Of a DNA stretch of 64,000 bases, positions 23,801 to 38,800 are shown piece by piece. Below the pieces are notes generated by a model. The model saw only the letters and a program-made list of their open reading frames with translations, searched no databases and was not told the DNA's origin. Position 1 is the stretch's first letter. Each line of letters opens with the position of its first letter. Source of the DNA: Lepidonotus clava (taxonomy: Eukaryota; Annelida; Polychaeta; Phyllodocida; Polynoidae); NCBI GenBank assembly GCA_936440205.1, contig OW387150.1, positions 17,396,152-17,460,151 of the forward strand, read 5' to 3'. Both the position numbers and the translations under genes were made by a program.

Positions 23801-26800
23801 ATTTTGGATTCACTAAAATGGGCTTAAAATGTCACGATCTACCCTTGATTGTGAAGGTACTTTGTCAACTAATTGAATTGATCTTATATAACCCGGGTAT
23901 ATAACCTTACATCATATTATCAATTTATTCCTTACCCTGTGATATGTACAGTAAATATGAAGTGTTACGCACTACCGATGGTTATGAAACTATATTAATA
24001 TTCATATCAATTGAAAACGTCTTGCATGCGTTCTACTAGGTCCCTGGATAGTGTTGTAAGGAAAATCCTTACTCGAAACTCTTATGTTTAGTTTAATTGC
24101 CTGACCTCTATTTATATTTCCATATTACTATCCATGTACATCTAGAGGCATTATTATGTGATCATTCACACGATCGTGATGAATTCGAAGACAGTTACAG
24201 TAATACGATATTCAATAATGTCCTCTTGCAATGATGGAACAAAGGACATATATAGCCACTATACCTCTATTGCAGTACTATCCCAATGCCATAACCTGCA
24301 TGTAATATCATTTGAACTGGCGATCTTATCTTGTAATGTAATATTTCAACTGGTGATGCATTTTTGCTAGAATATTACAGATACAATTTACTACATAGTG
24401 GTTGTCAATTTTATGTCGCCACTTGCAACAATATATTGGTAGGACATCGAAAGGGGGATACAATTAAGTGGAATGCAGGCTTCATGCTTTTTCCCTTTTG
24501 AACGATATGTTTGATGTGTGGTTTTGTACCATATCTTTGGAGAGAGAAAAAGAATTTAAAAATCTCAAGAATCAAAATCGGTGTGTGGAATACATGCTTC
24601 AAACGTTGCATTGCATCAAATATTGCTTTAATATTTTTAGGGTAAAGTTTTAATTTGAGCTACAGGTTAGATAATATAATTATACCTTCATTTCAACAAA
24701 ACCTGCTTTCGAATAATAACTAATGCATTTCCCGCATCATATGTCTGTATGGGGGAATTTTGTAATGCGCAATGCACACGATGCATTTTGGAATGCCCAA
24801 TGCACACGGTGCACTAATATAATATAGAAGAAGAACATTATATATATTCGGGATGGGTATGCCCCTAATATAGAAGAACGACAATTGACGCGTGTCCGTT
24901 CAATAATCTGGGCGAAAAGAGAAATTCGAAGAAAACTTCTAAGATAGATTCCACAAAAATCAAACGTCCAAAATAGCAAATACGAAATCGGTTTTCTGAA
25001 ATTCCCATGTTATCAATGGAATAATCAAGTTCAAACGTAAGTTCAAACGTATTTGAACATAGAAGTCTAAATACCCATTGACTACCTATATCTTGTCATG
25101 ATCAACCATGGTGATTTACACACCATTTTATCCATTATTCTCTAATGATATTATGTCGGACAATCCAAAATCCATGTCTGACGTAAGCTGTTCAGAATCT
25201 GTGCGGAAAAATAATGATGGTCGGAGAAATGTCCCACCACGGAATACTGTTTTGCCGCTTCATAGACTCAAGAGTACATTTTTCCAGTATGGATGAATAA
25301 ACGTATTATAAAGGATTTAAAAGGGACAAATACTCACTCTGCCTCCCCCAGATGTAGGTTCTGAAGGTACCCGGCTTGTCGGGCCCAATGTTGATCACTT
25401 TGACTTTGGTGCCCCTTTTCACCTTGTAGTTCTCAAGGTACGGGTGGTTCTCGTACATAGAGGGGTTCTTGTACATTGAGGGGTTCTTGAAGATAGAAGG
25501 GTTCTTGTATACAGAGTTCTTCCGGAGGGAAGACTTCATTGGGTTATCCATGACTTGAGGTGCCCTCTCCCAAATGTTTTCAGGAATCATACGTCTTGTG
25601 GAGAGACTTAAGTCTCAGTCCTAAATGAACAACTATATCTCTATCTTACTCCTATACCAAGAACAATACCTAGATGTCATTGCCTCATCCAGTCTAATTT
25701 AGAATTAACCGACTCCAATGTCCAGGGTTTAAGGCATGATAGATAGCTTTGAAAGCGTTCTGAACTAGTCCTCAGTCTTTGCTCATGAAAGTAGATGTGA
25801 CTGACTGTTGAAAACATATCCAATTTCTCTTCCATACATTAGTGTCCACAATGTTCAGCTATGTCGTCCAACAAAAAGTCCTCATTTGCATTTAAACACC
25901 CTTCCCAGCTGAAGGAAATGCTGATTTTTATGTTGCTCTTTCTCAGTGTTGAAGTGGTCAAACTTAGCCGTCCTCCATTTCAGAGTTTGTTGATATGGAG
26001 GAGCGCCATTTATAATATCCGGGTATTTGAAACAGCGTTAAAGGCACTTCCGGTTTCATTCCGTTTTTTCCATTAACATTTTATAACTTCCTGTTGTTTT
26101 TCCTCACCCCCAGCACAATAGCTTTGGTATTTTCCACTTACAAATTCGTCTGGAATGTCTGACCCTCATGCACTCATATCATATCCACAATATCAAGATA
26201 CATGGTCTCCTTAAAAAGTAAATGTGCTGCAAAAAGCTTTCCAATGTCCAACAGGTGGTGCTGCAAAAATAACCAGCCTTCACTGCTTGTACTCGGTCCG
26301 CTCTATGACATATAAGTCATGCAGGCCGGTCTGTCTTTGATTAGAACCAAGGCGACGCCTGTGACCAGTGGACCACATTGCAGTAGGTCAATATTGTCAC
26401 AGATTTGTGGTGCAGTTTACGGGAGTTTGTCCAGGGCCAGCTTTCTAAGGCCTGGCCCCGCACCCCGACCGACCAGGGATTAAATCAATATGTACTCTAG
26501 CCCCTGTGTTACCCACCTTCTACCCTAACCATACTGCACCCATCCCCCTGCATTGTAAGCCCCCACACCTGCAATCAGCTAAACACATACTCCCGTTTTA
26601 CAAGAAACATTTGGGTAACACCTTGGTGCCACCAATAAGCAATATTGGTTCGATAAATGAATACTGCATGTCTTAATCTTATTAAATTCAGACCAGGCCG
26701 TTTTGTAATTCAAGGAAAGGTTTGTTCCTTTGTTTAATGTTAAACAGTATCCATGTTTATTTATGTCTATTATGAAAATATTTCCATATTGAATGGTGCT

Positions 26801-29800
26801 AAACCAAACTAGCCATTTAGATCCTACAGTCATGACATATTGTAGAAACTCTCTCTATATATTTAAACAATTCCTACTTGACAACTCAACTTCAAGACCA
26901 AGAAGCATTCCTGCTGTATACTGAAAGCCAATAAAGTATCTTGAATTTTTGAATAGCCTGCAATCTGAATAAAAATAATTTCAAAAGAATCGATTCCCCC
27001 ATCATAGATGTCACTCCCAATATGAACTTCTGGAAGAACATACCAATATGAAGAAGCCAATAAAACATTGTATAGATAACAGCATGCTATTTAGTAAATA
27101 TGGCAAAACCATCCCAAGAATCGTATTAATGTCTACTTATAACAACAACTATACAAAATCAACATATATCTAATGGTAAAACCCATGATAAGAAGCATGT
27201 GTAGTAAGCTAGCCCATGTTGGTGTATATCGTTACTGATCAACCCAAAATTGATAGCACCATGACCAAAGCCCTATACCTACTAGGCGATTTTGACCAGA
27301 GTCGGCGGACTCATTTGCTCTAAAATTGACCGACTTTACTAGCCCTTTAGACCCCACTGATTACCAGGATGAATTGCTGGATTTCCTCAGGTTTTCCCAG
27401 GATTCCCCCAGAAATCCCTTAAATTTGTTTCAATTGAGAAAGTTAAGAGGTTTACCCACCCTTAAATATTGAAATGATAGAAATCTGGTTTGAAGTGTGT
27501 AATAAGGAATTAAATCAGCTTCCAAACGATATATTTGCTGTTTTTGTATGTTGATTAGTTACTACAACGTTGTCAGTGGACAAATATGGAAAAATAATGG
27601 AAAAATTTCCGTTTTTCCGGGCGGCTACGGCCGGATCGGGGAGTACACCCTCGGGCGGCCATGGCCGGATTGGGGGCTAAAGGGCTAGAATAGTTGGCCA
27701 ATTTTAGCGCTGACTCATATCAAACATGCATGTATATTCCAATATAACATACTGACTGGTAATCTGCCAATTCTATGAGAATAATTTAGCCGATTCTAGT
27801 GTCGATTAGTCGGCCGACTCAGTCAAATTCGGCTAGTGGGTATGGGGCTTAAGGTTGGGCACAGGTTACCCTGGGAGTGTCCCTTCTTTTTGATCTAAGA
27901 TCTTGAGACTAATCTTTAGCTGTAGCTTCCTACTCATTCCATCAGCACCAGGCTTAATTATGCCCTGACCTTTGCATCACAGAGAGCAGTCAGTGTCCAT
28001 CCTAACAACGCCCACCTTGACCACAAAGACTCTTATGTTTTCACAATTTATAGCTCTTTATGGCGCCCAATGAAGCATTAGCTGAGTAAGCAGAAACAAG
28101 CAATAACTGTTGCTCACATGGCGGTGGCGCCTCCTCCATTTCCCAATAGTGCCTCCACCCTTTTTCAAAATCTTAGATTGATCACTAGCTGACGGAATAT
28201 AATTATGGAAGTAGCAATTGAATTTAGAATGGTGTTTTCACTAACAGCGTCCAAAAAACTTTCTGTAAAGTTAGTAGAAAGGACGTTTGAGAAAAGTGAC
28301 GCCTGCTGATACGTAATTGGTTCGCTCTATTATTATTTGGTAGATATGAATTGTTATTACTTTAAACTCGAACTGTAATGCCATCACTAGGTTTTTCCCT
28401 GAATCTATTACAGAAATGTTTTCTAAGTTTAAGTAAACCTAAAACCAGGGGATACAGTTTATAAAAATGTAAAGCCAGGAACTTCAATCGAATTTGGTAA
28501 GACGCAAAATAAAACATTGAAACATAGATGGTAGGGGTTAGAGGGGGAGATTTAATTACTTATTCGGATCGGAGAGGCTACGTAAACAGGTATCAAATGA
28601 AAATGATTTATTACATTACCTTTACCAATAAGCTTCATATATACCACATGACTAATTTTATTACTTTATTGTCCTTTCCTGTTAAATTACTATTGGTTAC
28701 AGGGAAGAAATAGGCACCCTTCTTGGCATGAAACCTCTAGAATATTATATTTGGCTCAGTTTTGCAAAATATATTTGATTTGCTAATAATTAAAACATAT
28801 ATGTTTCTAGATAAGGAAAGATAAAATTAATTGAATCTATTTTTTTTATTTTAGGAAAGGCTGACTTCCTGTATGTCAATGCATCTAGGGGAGTGCTTTC
28901 AGGGAAAATCGGAGACATACACAGCAGAAGCTTACTGTTTTACACATAGTTTTATATCGATTTTGGCTTGTTTGATTTGCTTGGCATAGAAGGAGACAAT
29001 ATTTCGTCTTGTATATATAAATATCTTACAAACATGGTGTTTCTTTAGATACAGTTCTGCAAAAAAATCAATTCTTGCACAGTCTACATTGGATGAAACC
29101 ACGATTATTTTTATGAAACATTCTGCGTAAATAACCTTCAGGTACGTTTAAATACAAAAGATCAGTGTTAAGTGGGGGAGAGAATTGCATGCAAATAACT
29201 ACTAACCATTGATGAGGAAACCCATCCAACAAGACGGAAACACCTCAACCTCCCTCCTCTTTGGTACAACCGGTGATGCACGTAATGATAACGACGACAA
29301 TGAAGATGACGATAGAGAAGATACTGTCCTGCGGTTACTAATCCTATCCTTTTGTTTTCCCAACATGGATATTCCTTACCCTCCTGACACAACACATAGT
29401 TAATACTGCCACAGAGTCCTGTTGGTTACAGGTAGCAACTTCCATGTATGGCCTTTACCAGCTATGACCTTTGCTGGGTGTGACCTTTACCAGGAGTAGA
29501 ACCATAAAGGGCAATCCCCGTGGTAAAATACCACCCCTCAGATTAAACCCGGTCAACTGGCCGCACCCAGACTGGGAAGTTTGACAACTGATTGAGTTTT
29601 TTAAGTTGGAATTTTATCAATTATCAATTCTCAAAGTGAAGTTGAGAGCGCTTGAAAGGTGAAAGTTGGAAGTATCTAAAAGATGACATTGTCTACTAGT
29701 TTGACTTTTCTAATCAAATTAGGCCATACAGTGGTATGTTGAGACATACATATTTTTTTAATAGCCGTTGAAACAGTCTATGATTATATCACATGGTGTA

Positions 29801-32800
29801 TTCCTCTATTCATTTGTCTGTGTATCCCTTGCCTGCACTGCCCTCACCTCTTCAGCCCCCACCTGTACTTCCCTAGCCTCCTCAGCCCCCACCTGTACTC
29901 CTCTCACCTCTTCAGCCCACACCTGTACTTCCTTAACCTCTTCAGCCCCCACCTGTACTCCTCTCACCTCTTCAGCCCCCACCTGTACTTCCCTAACCTC
30001 TTCAGCCCCCACCTGTACTGCCCTCACCTCTTCAGCCCCCACCTGTACTTCCCTAACCTCTTCAGCCCCCACCTGTACTGCCCTCACCTCTTCAGCCCCC
30101 ACCTGTACTTCCCTAACCTCTTCAGCCCCCACCTGTACTTCCCTCACCTCTTCAGCCCCCACCTGTACTGCCCTCACCTCTTCAGCCCCCACCTGTACTT
30201 CCCTGACCTCTTCAGCCCCCACCTGTACTGCCCTCACCTCTTCAGCCCCCACCTGTACTGCCCTCACCTCTTCAGCCCCAACCTGTACTGCCCTCACCTC
30301 TTCAGCCCCCACCTGTACTCCTCTCACCTCTTCAGCCCCCACCTGTACTTCCCTAACCTCTTCAGCCCCCACCTGTACTCCTCTCACCTCTTCAGCCCCC
30401 ACCTGTACTTCCCTAACCTCTTCAGCCCCCACATGTACTGCCCTCACCTCTTCAGCCCCCACCTGTACTGCCCTCACCTGTTCAGCCCCCACCTGGACTA
30501 TATTAAATACCAATGCTGAAATATGTAATGAATACTAATTGGACACTGCCATTCAGTACTTTTGGTGTATTGGCACAGTGGGCAGTATTGATGTATACTG
30601 CCCACCTTGCTTGATGTTGTGAAATGTTTTCTCTTAATTTTGTGAATTCTGAATGGATTTATATGATTATTTTTTTATATTCAGGTAAAATAATGCAATC
30701 TGATTGAATGGAGATAGTGATAGAGTCCTATAATCAAGAGAAAATAAAGAAGAAGAAGAATATCAATAATTCATAAAAAAAAAAGAAGAAATCAATAAGA
30801 AATAAAAAATCTACGATATGCATTATGTGCACAAGGTCCTAGCTACATTTTACTTGCCTACTGTTTGTGGATTTGATGGATATCAAAAAAGTTATATGAA
30901 GAAGTATATCCTAAAAATATGTGCAGCATCACAGCCCCACCATCACTGATTGCTGTGCATCCTTCATTGGGAGCTCGGATCTAACAAAAAAGGTCAGACT
31001 GATATCGGGGTCCAGCCTCAGGGTGCTAACCCCCCTCATACCCCCTTCTCAGGTGGTTATATGTACATGTATTTATAAGTTTTTTCCCCTGACGTTCTGT
31101 AGATAGCAAGTGTCAACTGTACAGCTATCTAGAAAGATCTGCATAACTAAATATACATAATAAAATGGATTTAAAATTACAATGTTACTATGTTTTACCT
31201 ACATTTTGCTGCATATTATACTACTGTTTATTATATATCTACACTACATTTATTTGTAATCAGATTACTTTCTGTTTGGTCTATAGCTAGAAGCAAAGTC
31301 CTGATGTACATGTTTATTCCACATTTTCATTTTGTATACACATCTCATGCATCTAACTATATCTGTCAGGGAAACACTTACTCATTTCATAGTCCATATC
31401 CCAAGAGTCACCTGCTGTATAAACAAAATATTTTCAATTGACTTAAACAAAGGATGAGGAGTTGTCATGGTGACCGCAAAATAAACTTCCACCGATCAAA
31501 CTGCTGGAGGCTGACCCTGCAATATGATATTGACAAACAGGTGGGGTGTGTAATCCAATAACATGGATGACAAATTGCCTTAGGCACTGTTATTGTGAAG
31601 CTGTTTTCAAGTGTTGCTCTTTGTAAATGATTTCTGGATATTTACTTATAAAGAAAGCAACACATTGCTTCGATAGTCCAAAGTTTGGCAATTGCACTGT
31701 ATTGTGACTGTGATGTTGCTAGAGGTAAATTATTTCAGAATATGTACCTGAGGAGTATGGCAACAAACGCCTTTTGATGATATAAATTATCAAATTAGGA
31801 CAACTAAAAATGGAGTTGTCTTGACTGGATGGACAGGGACTAAATGCAAAGGTACTTAATCAATATTGACAGTATTATCAATATTGAAAAAGAACCATAC
31901 ACATGGCTATATAGGTTAAAAAAAACATTCGTAAACATAGTGGTATGAGTCCATCCCACAGAATATGGGTAACCTTCCCTGACGACCTGTCATCATTGCT
32001 CTATTATGTGGGACAATTCATCTAGTTTCGGTATATACAACATAAAAGTTAAACATTTTTAAACTGCAAAATTTGAATTTGCCTATGACGGCTGAGTCAT
32101 TTTAGGGCTCTGCACCCATGGTGATACATAACATTTCCTCATTTCTGACTGAACCAAATCTGATTGTCTAATTGAATTAAGTTTACAACTCTTTGCTCTG
32201 TACTATTTATTGGCCTTGGAACCAGGATGCGTGGGTTAAGTAATGAGAGAATATTGTAAAATTACAAAGCATTGTTTACTCTGAGAGTGGTATATGGTAT
32301 TGAAAGGTGTGGGTAGTTGACACAATCCTGCTGTTTACTGTTTGCGCAACTGACATGACCCATAGGAACAAAGAATAATGGCTTCACTGGGCTCAATATT
32401 TCAGGAAGGTTGACCCTGGACAGGGGTGCCAACCAAAAAAAACCTCCATGATACACCAATATTTATCGTGGGGTGTATTTTAGGGAGCATGATACAAAAT
32501 TGCTGTCCAGAAAACATCCATGATAAATTTTGGATGTGATAAATCTTATTAAAATCATTGACAATGTATCTGAATTCATATACAATACTTTTAATGTATG
32601 TTATAAGGACATGGAAACAATTTGGGATTAGAAAAAAAAAAGAAAAAAAGAAAATGAAAATTCATGAAATATCGTGGTTCACTAAAATCTCACGACCACA
32701 AATTTCATAATTGTGGCTATTTAAATGTATCGCAGGGCTAAATTATCCTGGATGTTTTTTGGTTTTCACCCTAGATGCAGGTGAAAATGCATGCCAGGAT

Positions 32801-35800
32801 CCTCGAGATTAGAAACTTACAATTTTACTGCATTTTAAAAATACTATATGGTAGACTATGGCTTGTTGAAAAAAAATAGGTACCCGGCCAAACTAAGTTC
32901 TACCTGCTCCAGTTTTAGACAATGTTCTCTCGGGTCCTGAATATGGCATTTTAGGGGAGGAATTATGTGATATATGTAAATATATTACGTATATAAAAGC
33001 ATGGCAGAAGGTGGAACATATAAATGTGTAACCCGAACGAGCACCTGTCAATTGCATGAAACAGATTTGACAAGTAATATAAAATACACATTTAAATCAC
33101 TTTGTAATATCATATTACTCAAACAGAAAAACGAAAACCGGACGTGTTAAAAGACTATCTGACTGGACGAGTTAAACTTGGGATGGGAGGGTATAATTTC
33201 ATTCAGGTGCAAATTCAGGTGGGAGGTTGAACATAGGCCTACAGTTGGAGCTAAGATCTTCAGATCGTTAGCTTATTACATAGTATGAGGAAACAAAGAC
33301 CTCAGGGGCTATTCCATTTAGATCTTCTGCACAGGTTGTTAAAAATGTTCATAATAATCGCGACTAATGGTTCAGAATATTAGATTATTAGGCCCTATTA
33401 TCATATTATTCTAACTGGCATGTACTGAACATCTGACACGTTTCAGTTTGTAGATTAAAAAAAGATTGTATGGCCTTTTCTGGTTACATAATAATTGCTC
33501 CTTATCCTACAACTTGAAATGAGGCCCTTCCATTAAGTAAAAAAGCACATTTAACAAATCCTAGATCCCCCACTCCCCTTGGGCTAAAGTACGCATCGGA
33601 TTTGAAGTAGAATGTAAGCACATTTTCAAAAAAAATCCACCCCCCTCCTTGATACAATACATGTGTACCGATTGAAGGCCCCTATAGCACAGCAGCCTTT
33701 CCTTTACTTTAAGCTCTTGGATATTGTGTTAAAATTTTAATAGCATGAGAGGTAGTAGGAACGAACCAAAGTTACCAAATACACCATCCCCTTTATAAAG
33801 CATTTCCCTTCAATGCGCCATGACTCAGACCCTTTGATCTTAACACACCTGTAATATCAGGTAGAACTCATCCTTCAGGCTAAATACCCCAAACCTTTCC
33901 ACTGTAACCTTCTCAGCATCATACCAACCACCACTAATGTCCTGAGTACTGTAAAATCTCCATGCATTTTCTAGTTGATATGGTAGGCCTATGTGTTTTC
34001 TATAAGGCAATTGCCCAGTCAGGCTTAAATTGGAGATCAATAAGAATTGTAAATGCAGGTGGGAGAGAGGATTATATTCACAGACAGCTGAAAATCCAGG
34101 TGGTTCTCCAGGTGTGTGTACCTGTATGGCCTGGAGGAGCTCCCATGTAGGTCACAGGAGCAGCTCAGTTGGTGGATAAGGAATTTACGAGCAACTCAAT
34201 GAAATACTCATTATTATATGGATACTACACCTGGGGCATTTCTGCATGCCCAAATTGTATGGAGCCAAAATCGTTCCACAGATATGTAGTTATTAAAACC
34301 AATGAAATTCCTATATGTACTGGATATTGGACTGGACTCTCCTTTTATTCCAATGATAGGTCCAAGATCTTTCATTGTAAAAAAAACAACTAGCCCATGG
34401 TCCTGGTTAGTTGGGAACTACTCATGAAGTAAGACAACACATTATAATGCAATCTATAGCCCCATAACATGAATCAAACTTTGATTCAAAGTGAGCTAAC
34501 TCTACCCTGAAGTATCTGACCACATTTCATATCAAGAATGAAGTTGTAAGTCACTATACTTATCAGTACATACTATTGCGATACAGAACATACAATATCA
34601 ACGTCAAGCATAGATGCTGAAAATCCATAAACAACATTCAACTCAAACATCTGGCGCCCATAATCATCTTCCTTCGATTGAAAGAAATGCGTTAGCTTTT
34701 GTAAATGTATTAGCCCCAGGTACGTGAAGTTAGATATATGGAAGAGGGCAGAGAACGAAAGGGGCTGTGAACTATGTACATGCTTCTATGGAACCTGAAA
34801 AGAAAGGAATGTGGGGAGGGTGAGATGTCCTGGCATCGACAGCAAGCTTACACCGACGTCACAAATTAGTTCTTGGTTCTGATATTGTTTGATGATTGAT
34901 TCATTTTAAGAACAGAATTAATTTTTCTGTTTAGCTTTGGATGCTCATTATTCAGTTCGGTATTTTTTGTATATCTATAATGATTCTACCCAGATAGACT
35001 TAATTACCTCACTAATTACTTAATTACCTCATTTCCTTCCAAACATAATCAAGAATAGATACATTCTAAATATATCAAGTCTTGTGTTAATATAAACAAA
35101 CACAAAGCCAAAGAAATACCCGGACGCACACATTATGAATTAACGGTTTTTGTTGCAGCAAAATGGCTAAAAAGCAATGCATTCGCATCTATCGCTTCCT
35201 ACTTTGTCTAAAAGCTGATAATTGTGCACGTCTTTTGTAATAGCAAAATGGTTGTGACATTAAGCTAAGCTTGAATATGACTCTAGAAGTGTAACACAAT
35301 TATTGAATTCATTAGAGACACAGAGAACGCTCCAGACATGGTGTAGGCTTGTTGCACAGTATAAGAGAGAGTAGAAGACATCAATATGGGTATGGGTAAC
35401 TGCATTCTAAAGATCTAAAACATCACACAAGCACGAAAAAAGGGACAGCTCAGGCGAGTGGTTACCTGTATTGTTATCGGCTAACCGCTGGAAAAGTCGG
35501 TTTTCCTCATACTTAGGCTTGCCTGGAAAACCAAAGAACCAAGAAATATGTACATCCAGAACTAACTACTGATAGTAATACTGAAATATTTAGATGTACT
35601 CTAGTAGAGAAATGGCACAGGAAAAAAGAAGCTTTCAAACATAAGTATTTTGCTACAGTAAACACCTTAAGTGAATTTCTATAATCTCTATAATTGTACC
35701 TAGGTTATTCGAATGATATATTCAAATAATTATTATATTCAATACCAGAATGAGTTCATGAATAGATAACTATGATCCTTAACCAAACTTGAGATTCGTG

Positions 35801-38800
35801 CTGATAAGCCGTATTGATATATTATATTTTTATAGACATGGAAGGACTCTTCAACTTTATGTGATCAAAGATTTTTTTCTTATGTTAAGATATATATGAA
35901 AATATATAAATTTATGTCTGGATAAGCCTTGGAGGGAGTACTTCCTTTACCTTCTTATAATATCTCTTCAATGAACTAATTTCACATTGTGTTTTTAACC
36001 TTTGTCCTCATACCTTAATACATTTCTGTGCCTATTTCTGATACCTGGATCGTGTTTTAAAGGAAAGAAAACTTCTCGATGGGAAACTGCTTGTCATATC
36101 ATTATCCTTTGGGGAATTCCTAACTTTACTGTCCATTCACTCAAGAAATCTATCACCATTGATGCGGTGCAATTCACCTGTGTCATAGGAATCAAATTAG
36201 GGCCACAGTACCCTCTATGGAGTATAAGCAGGTGGACAAAAAAGCAATGCAAATTAAATGGAAGGTCGAAATTAGGTTCTATTGAATGCTTGAAATTAGA
36301 AGTCAGTAACATAGGAAGTTTTTTTTACATGGATCCCTGATGGCGCAATGTAACATCAATATTACACGGGGGTGGGGAGAGTTTTGGCAGGGTACCCGTC
36401 AAGTGAAGGTACCTGAGGGGCCTAGAATCGATTCCTGGTTCTGGGAATGTTTTTACCCCTCCCCACCCACCTGCAGGTCGATGCCATGCTTGGTGCAGTG
36501 TATTGTATGTTCAAAACATAAATCACCTATATTGAAGCCATATTGATGTTCGTCTGATGGAATTAGCACATGTACAATGGGGAGCTAATTAGTCAATATA
36601 GGATAGTATTTTTTACAATTAGAAGATTAAGAATTGGGAGTTTATGAGTCAAACGAATAAGTATGACAATAACATTTTTCACTTTTCTATATTCAAACCG
36701 ATTTGCAAACAACTAAGGTGCCTCAATTGTACTAAGCCTGTTGCACTTAATTGGAAGGTTATGGGCTAGTGTGAAAATTCTGCTATGGATGAACAAACAC
36801 AAAAAAATGTAAAATCAGCAAATATAAATAATTGTAGTAGTTCGTGAGGCAATGTTATGATTCATCATCGGGAAATTTGAGATAAGAAGGTGTGATATTG
36901 GTTGTTGATAAGTCAATCTGGGGTTTCCATCAAATGCCATGATATGTCATGCAATCTCTGATAGATTGCTATGGTATAGGAATCCCCTATGGTCACTCTT
37001 AGATAAAAAGGTTTAGCATCTTGCACCTGGAGACCCAATTGTTATCCTTTAAGATCTCAGTCTCCCCAAAAAGTAAATTTTTCCTAATGACTATATATAA
37101 AGGGCTTCTATATGACTTGTGTGCAATAGTAGTAAAATGTAAAATATCACAGTTTGACCAAAACATAATATAAATTCATAGTTTTTCGACGCTTTTCTAG
37201 TAGTTACTATTGAGACCAGGTCTATATATGTAAGAACAAGGGCTGCACCAAGGGGAGTAAAAGCAAGTTACTGATTGCTCATTCACAAAAATAAGTGATA
37301 TTTCTTAGGCGAACAGATCCTTTCTCAAACTTCTTTATGAAGTGGATAGATCTATGGCTAAATTATACTCGGTAAATCTTTTATATGAGTTTGTGAATAT
37401 TTCATAAAGTGGCATTAGGGAAGGCTGAGCAATGCCCAACCCAGCTGCATCAGTGTATGGAGGCAGGCAGCCATACATAAAACATGACCCCATCTACAAA
37501 GGATGGTCTATTCCTTTATCACAGGACAAACCACACTGAAAGGCTTTGTCCCCCATAGATCCAAGGGTTGCGCATCTGGGCAGATATTATTTTTCACCTT
37601 TATGATTATTCCTTTATATATTACTCTCTGTGGTGGCTAGCGTAAAATGGTTTAAGTAAGAAGAATCATAGAGGAAATAGTAAGTTATTTATTGACTAAA
37701 GCAGGCACGGGACGATTAATTATTTGCGTCCACATTTTCACATGTTTTCAAGACCCCCACCCCTTTAGCATGTTATAAGCTTTAGCAATGTACTAAAGCC
37801 ATAGAACCTCCCGCATCTCTGTGCGTAAGCAATCAATAGATGGCTACTATATCAAACAAGAGTTTTTTTAATTCCATAAAATATACATCTATTCATGAAA
37901 AGCAAAAAAGCTTTTGCAAAGCTTGTCATACAATGTGTGAATAGTGCTTGAGTTATCTCATACTATTACCCATTAGTTTTACCTTTGTCCTCCAGGAACA
38001 TTAACCTTTTATTGACCTTTATATATCTATGCAGTGCTTTCCCCTCGCACCTTCTAGCCTCAATATTGGTGACTGTAAACCCTCAAATATGTGTGCAAAC
38101 GGTCAAGGAAAAGGAACCATTTTTATAATTGCCGATATATTGTAATACCAAAGCCAATTATTTTGCATTTATGAAACATGCCATTTATTATACACCAGTC
38201 ATACCGGTTGTGCTTAAAAGTAATTCGTGTGCTGTATCAAAATTTATCAAATGAAAATAGGATTCATCCAAAGATAATGGTTCCGAAATGCATAGACCTT
38301 AGATGAGTGATCCTGTGGTATCATGATTCTAGGGCAATGAACCCACATCAGGTTAACCCTCTCCAAGGTCGGGGGGGAGGGGGTCTGAGGTCTGGAGAAG
38401 GCTGCAGAAGGGTTCGGGTTCATTCAGTACATCTAGCAGGTAAGCCACATGGAATATCCGCTTATCATACTTCAATATCTTCTTTCATCAGTTCATACTA
38501 CACGAAGAAACCAAAAACATTACAGAAAATATACAAAAGAAATTGGCTCTTGTGCTTGCCATAGATGATTTTATCTGTACATAAGGCGCTCTTATCAAAA
38601 AATTAAATTCAAAACCTTTTGCCTTTTTAGAACCTTTTAAACATTAAATACTTCTTTTAGTGTACTATCTGTAGTTTAGTTTGAAAGGGTTACATATCAT
38701 GTATATCACTTAATGGCATCCAGTTTTGGATTTGGATATACAGCGCTAATAACTCAAGGGCTATACTAAAGTTCTAGAAATTGTAGGTATTCTATTCAGG

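Larger units (their letters stand above)
20084..25337 (-). other. DCLK intron with TIR element and GC-richer island
   Basis: 20100-21790 shows no feature. 21791-22926 is a DNA transposon. 23040-23560 is a GC-richer, apparently single-copy island. 23570-25330 is AT-rich and unrecognised. No extra DCLK exon with good splice signals was found. Confidence 0.6.
25614..35465 (-). other. DCLK intron (minisatellite, nested MITEs, possible extra exon)
   Basis: Contains nested MITEs (27267-27850), GC-richer blocks at about 26270-26560 and 27860-28180 with no assigned role, a three-unit half-site cluster (29447-29505), the 30-bp minisatellite (29830-30500) and a possible 100-nt exon at 33849-33948. The remainder is AT-rich and unrecognised. 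Confidence 0.6.

Noticed and set aside
29380-29418. 39-nt phase 1-1 mini-exon as a third DCLK cassette
   Set aside because: Weak pyrimidine tract and no compositional likeness to the other linker exons; easily expected by chance. Kept only as a weak note.
29830-30500. CRISPR array
   Set aside because: Units are head-to-tail 30-bp repeats without unique spacers, in an animal genome.
34148-34195. tRNA-like A-box region (AGCTCAGTTGGTGGATAAGG)
   Set aside because: No B box follows at the right distance; at best a small SINE remnant.
36370-36460. B-box-like GAATCGATTCC after a GTACCTGAGG word
   Set aside because: No matching A box or tRNA fold; not called as a tRNA or SINE.
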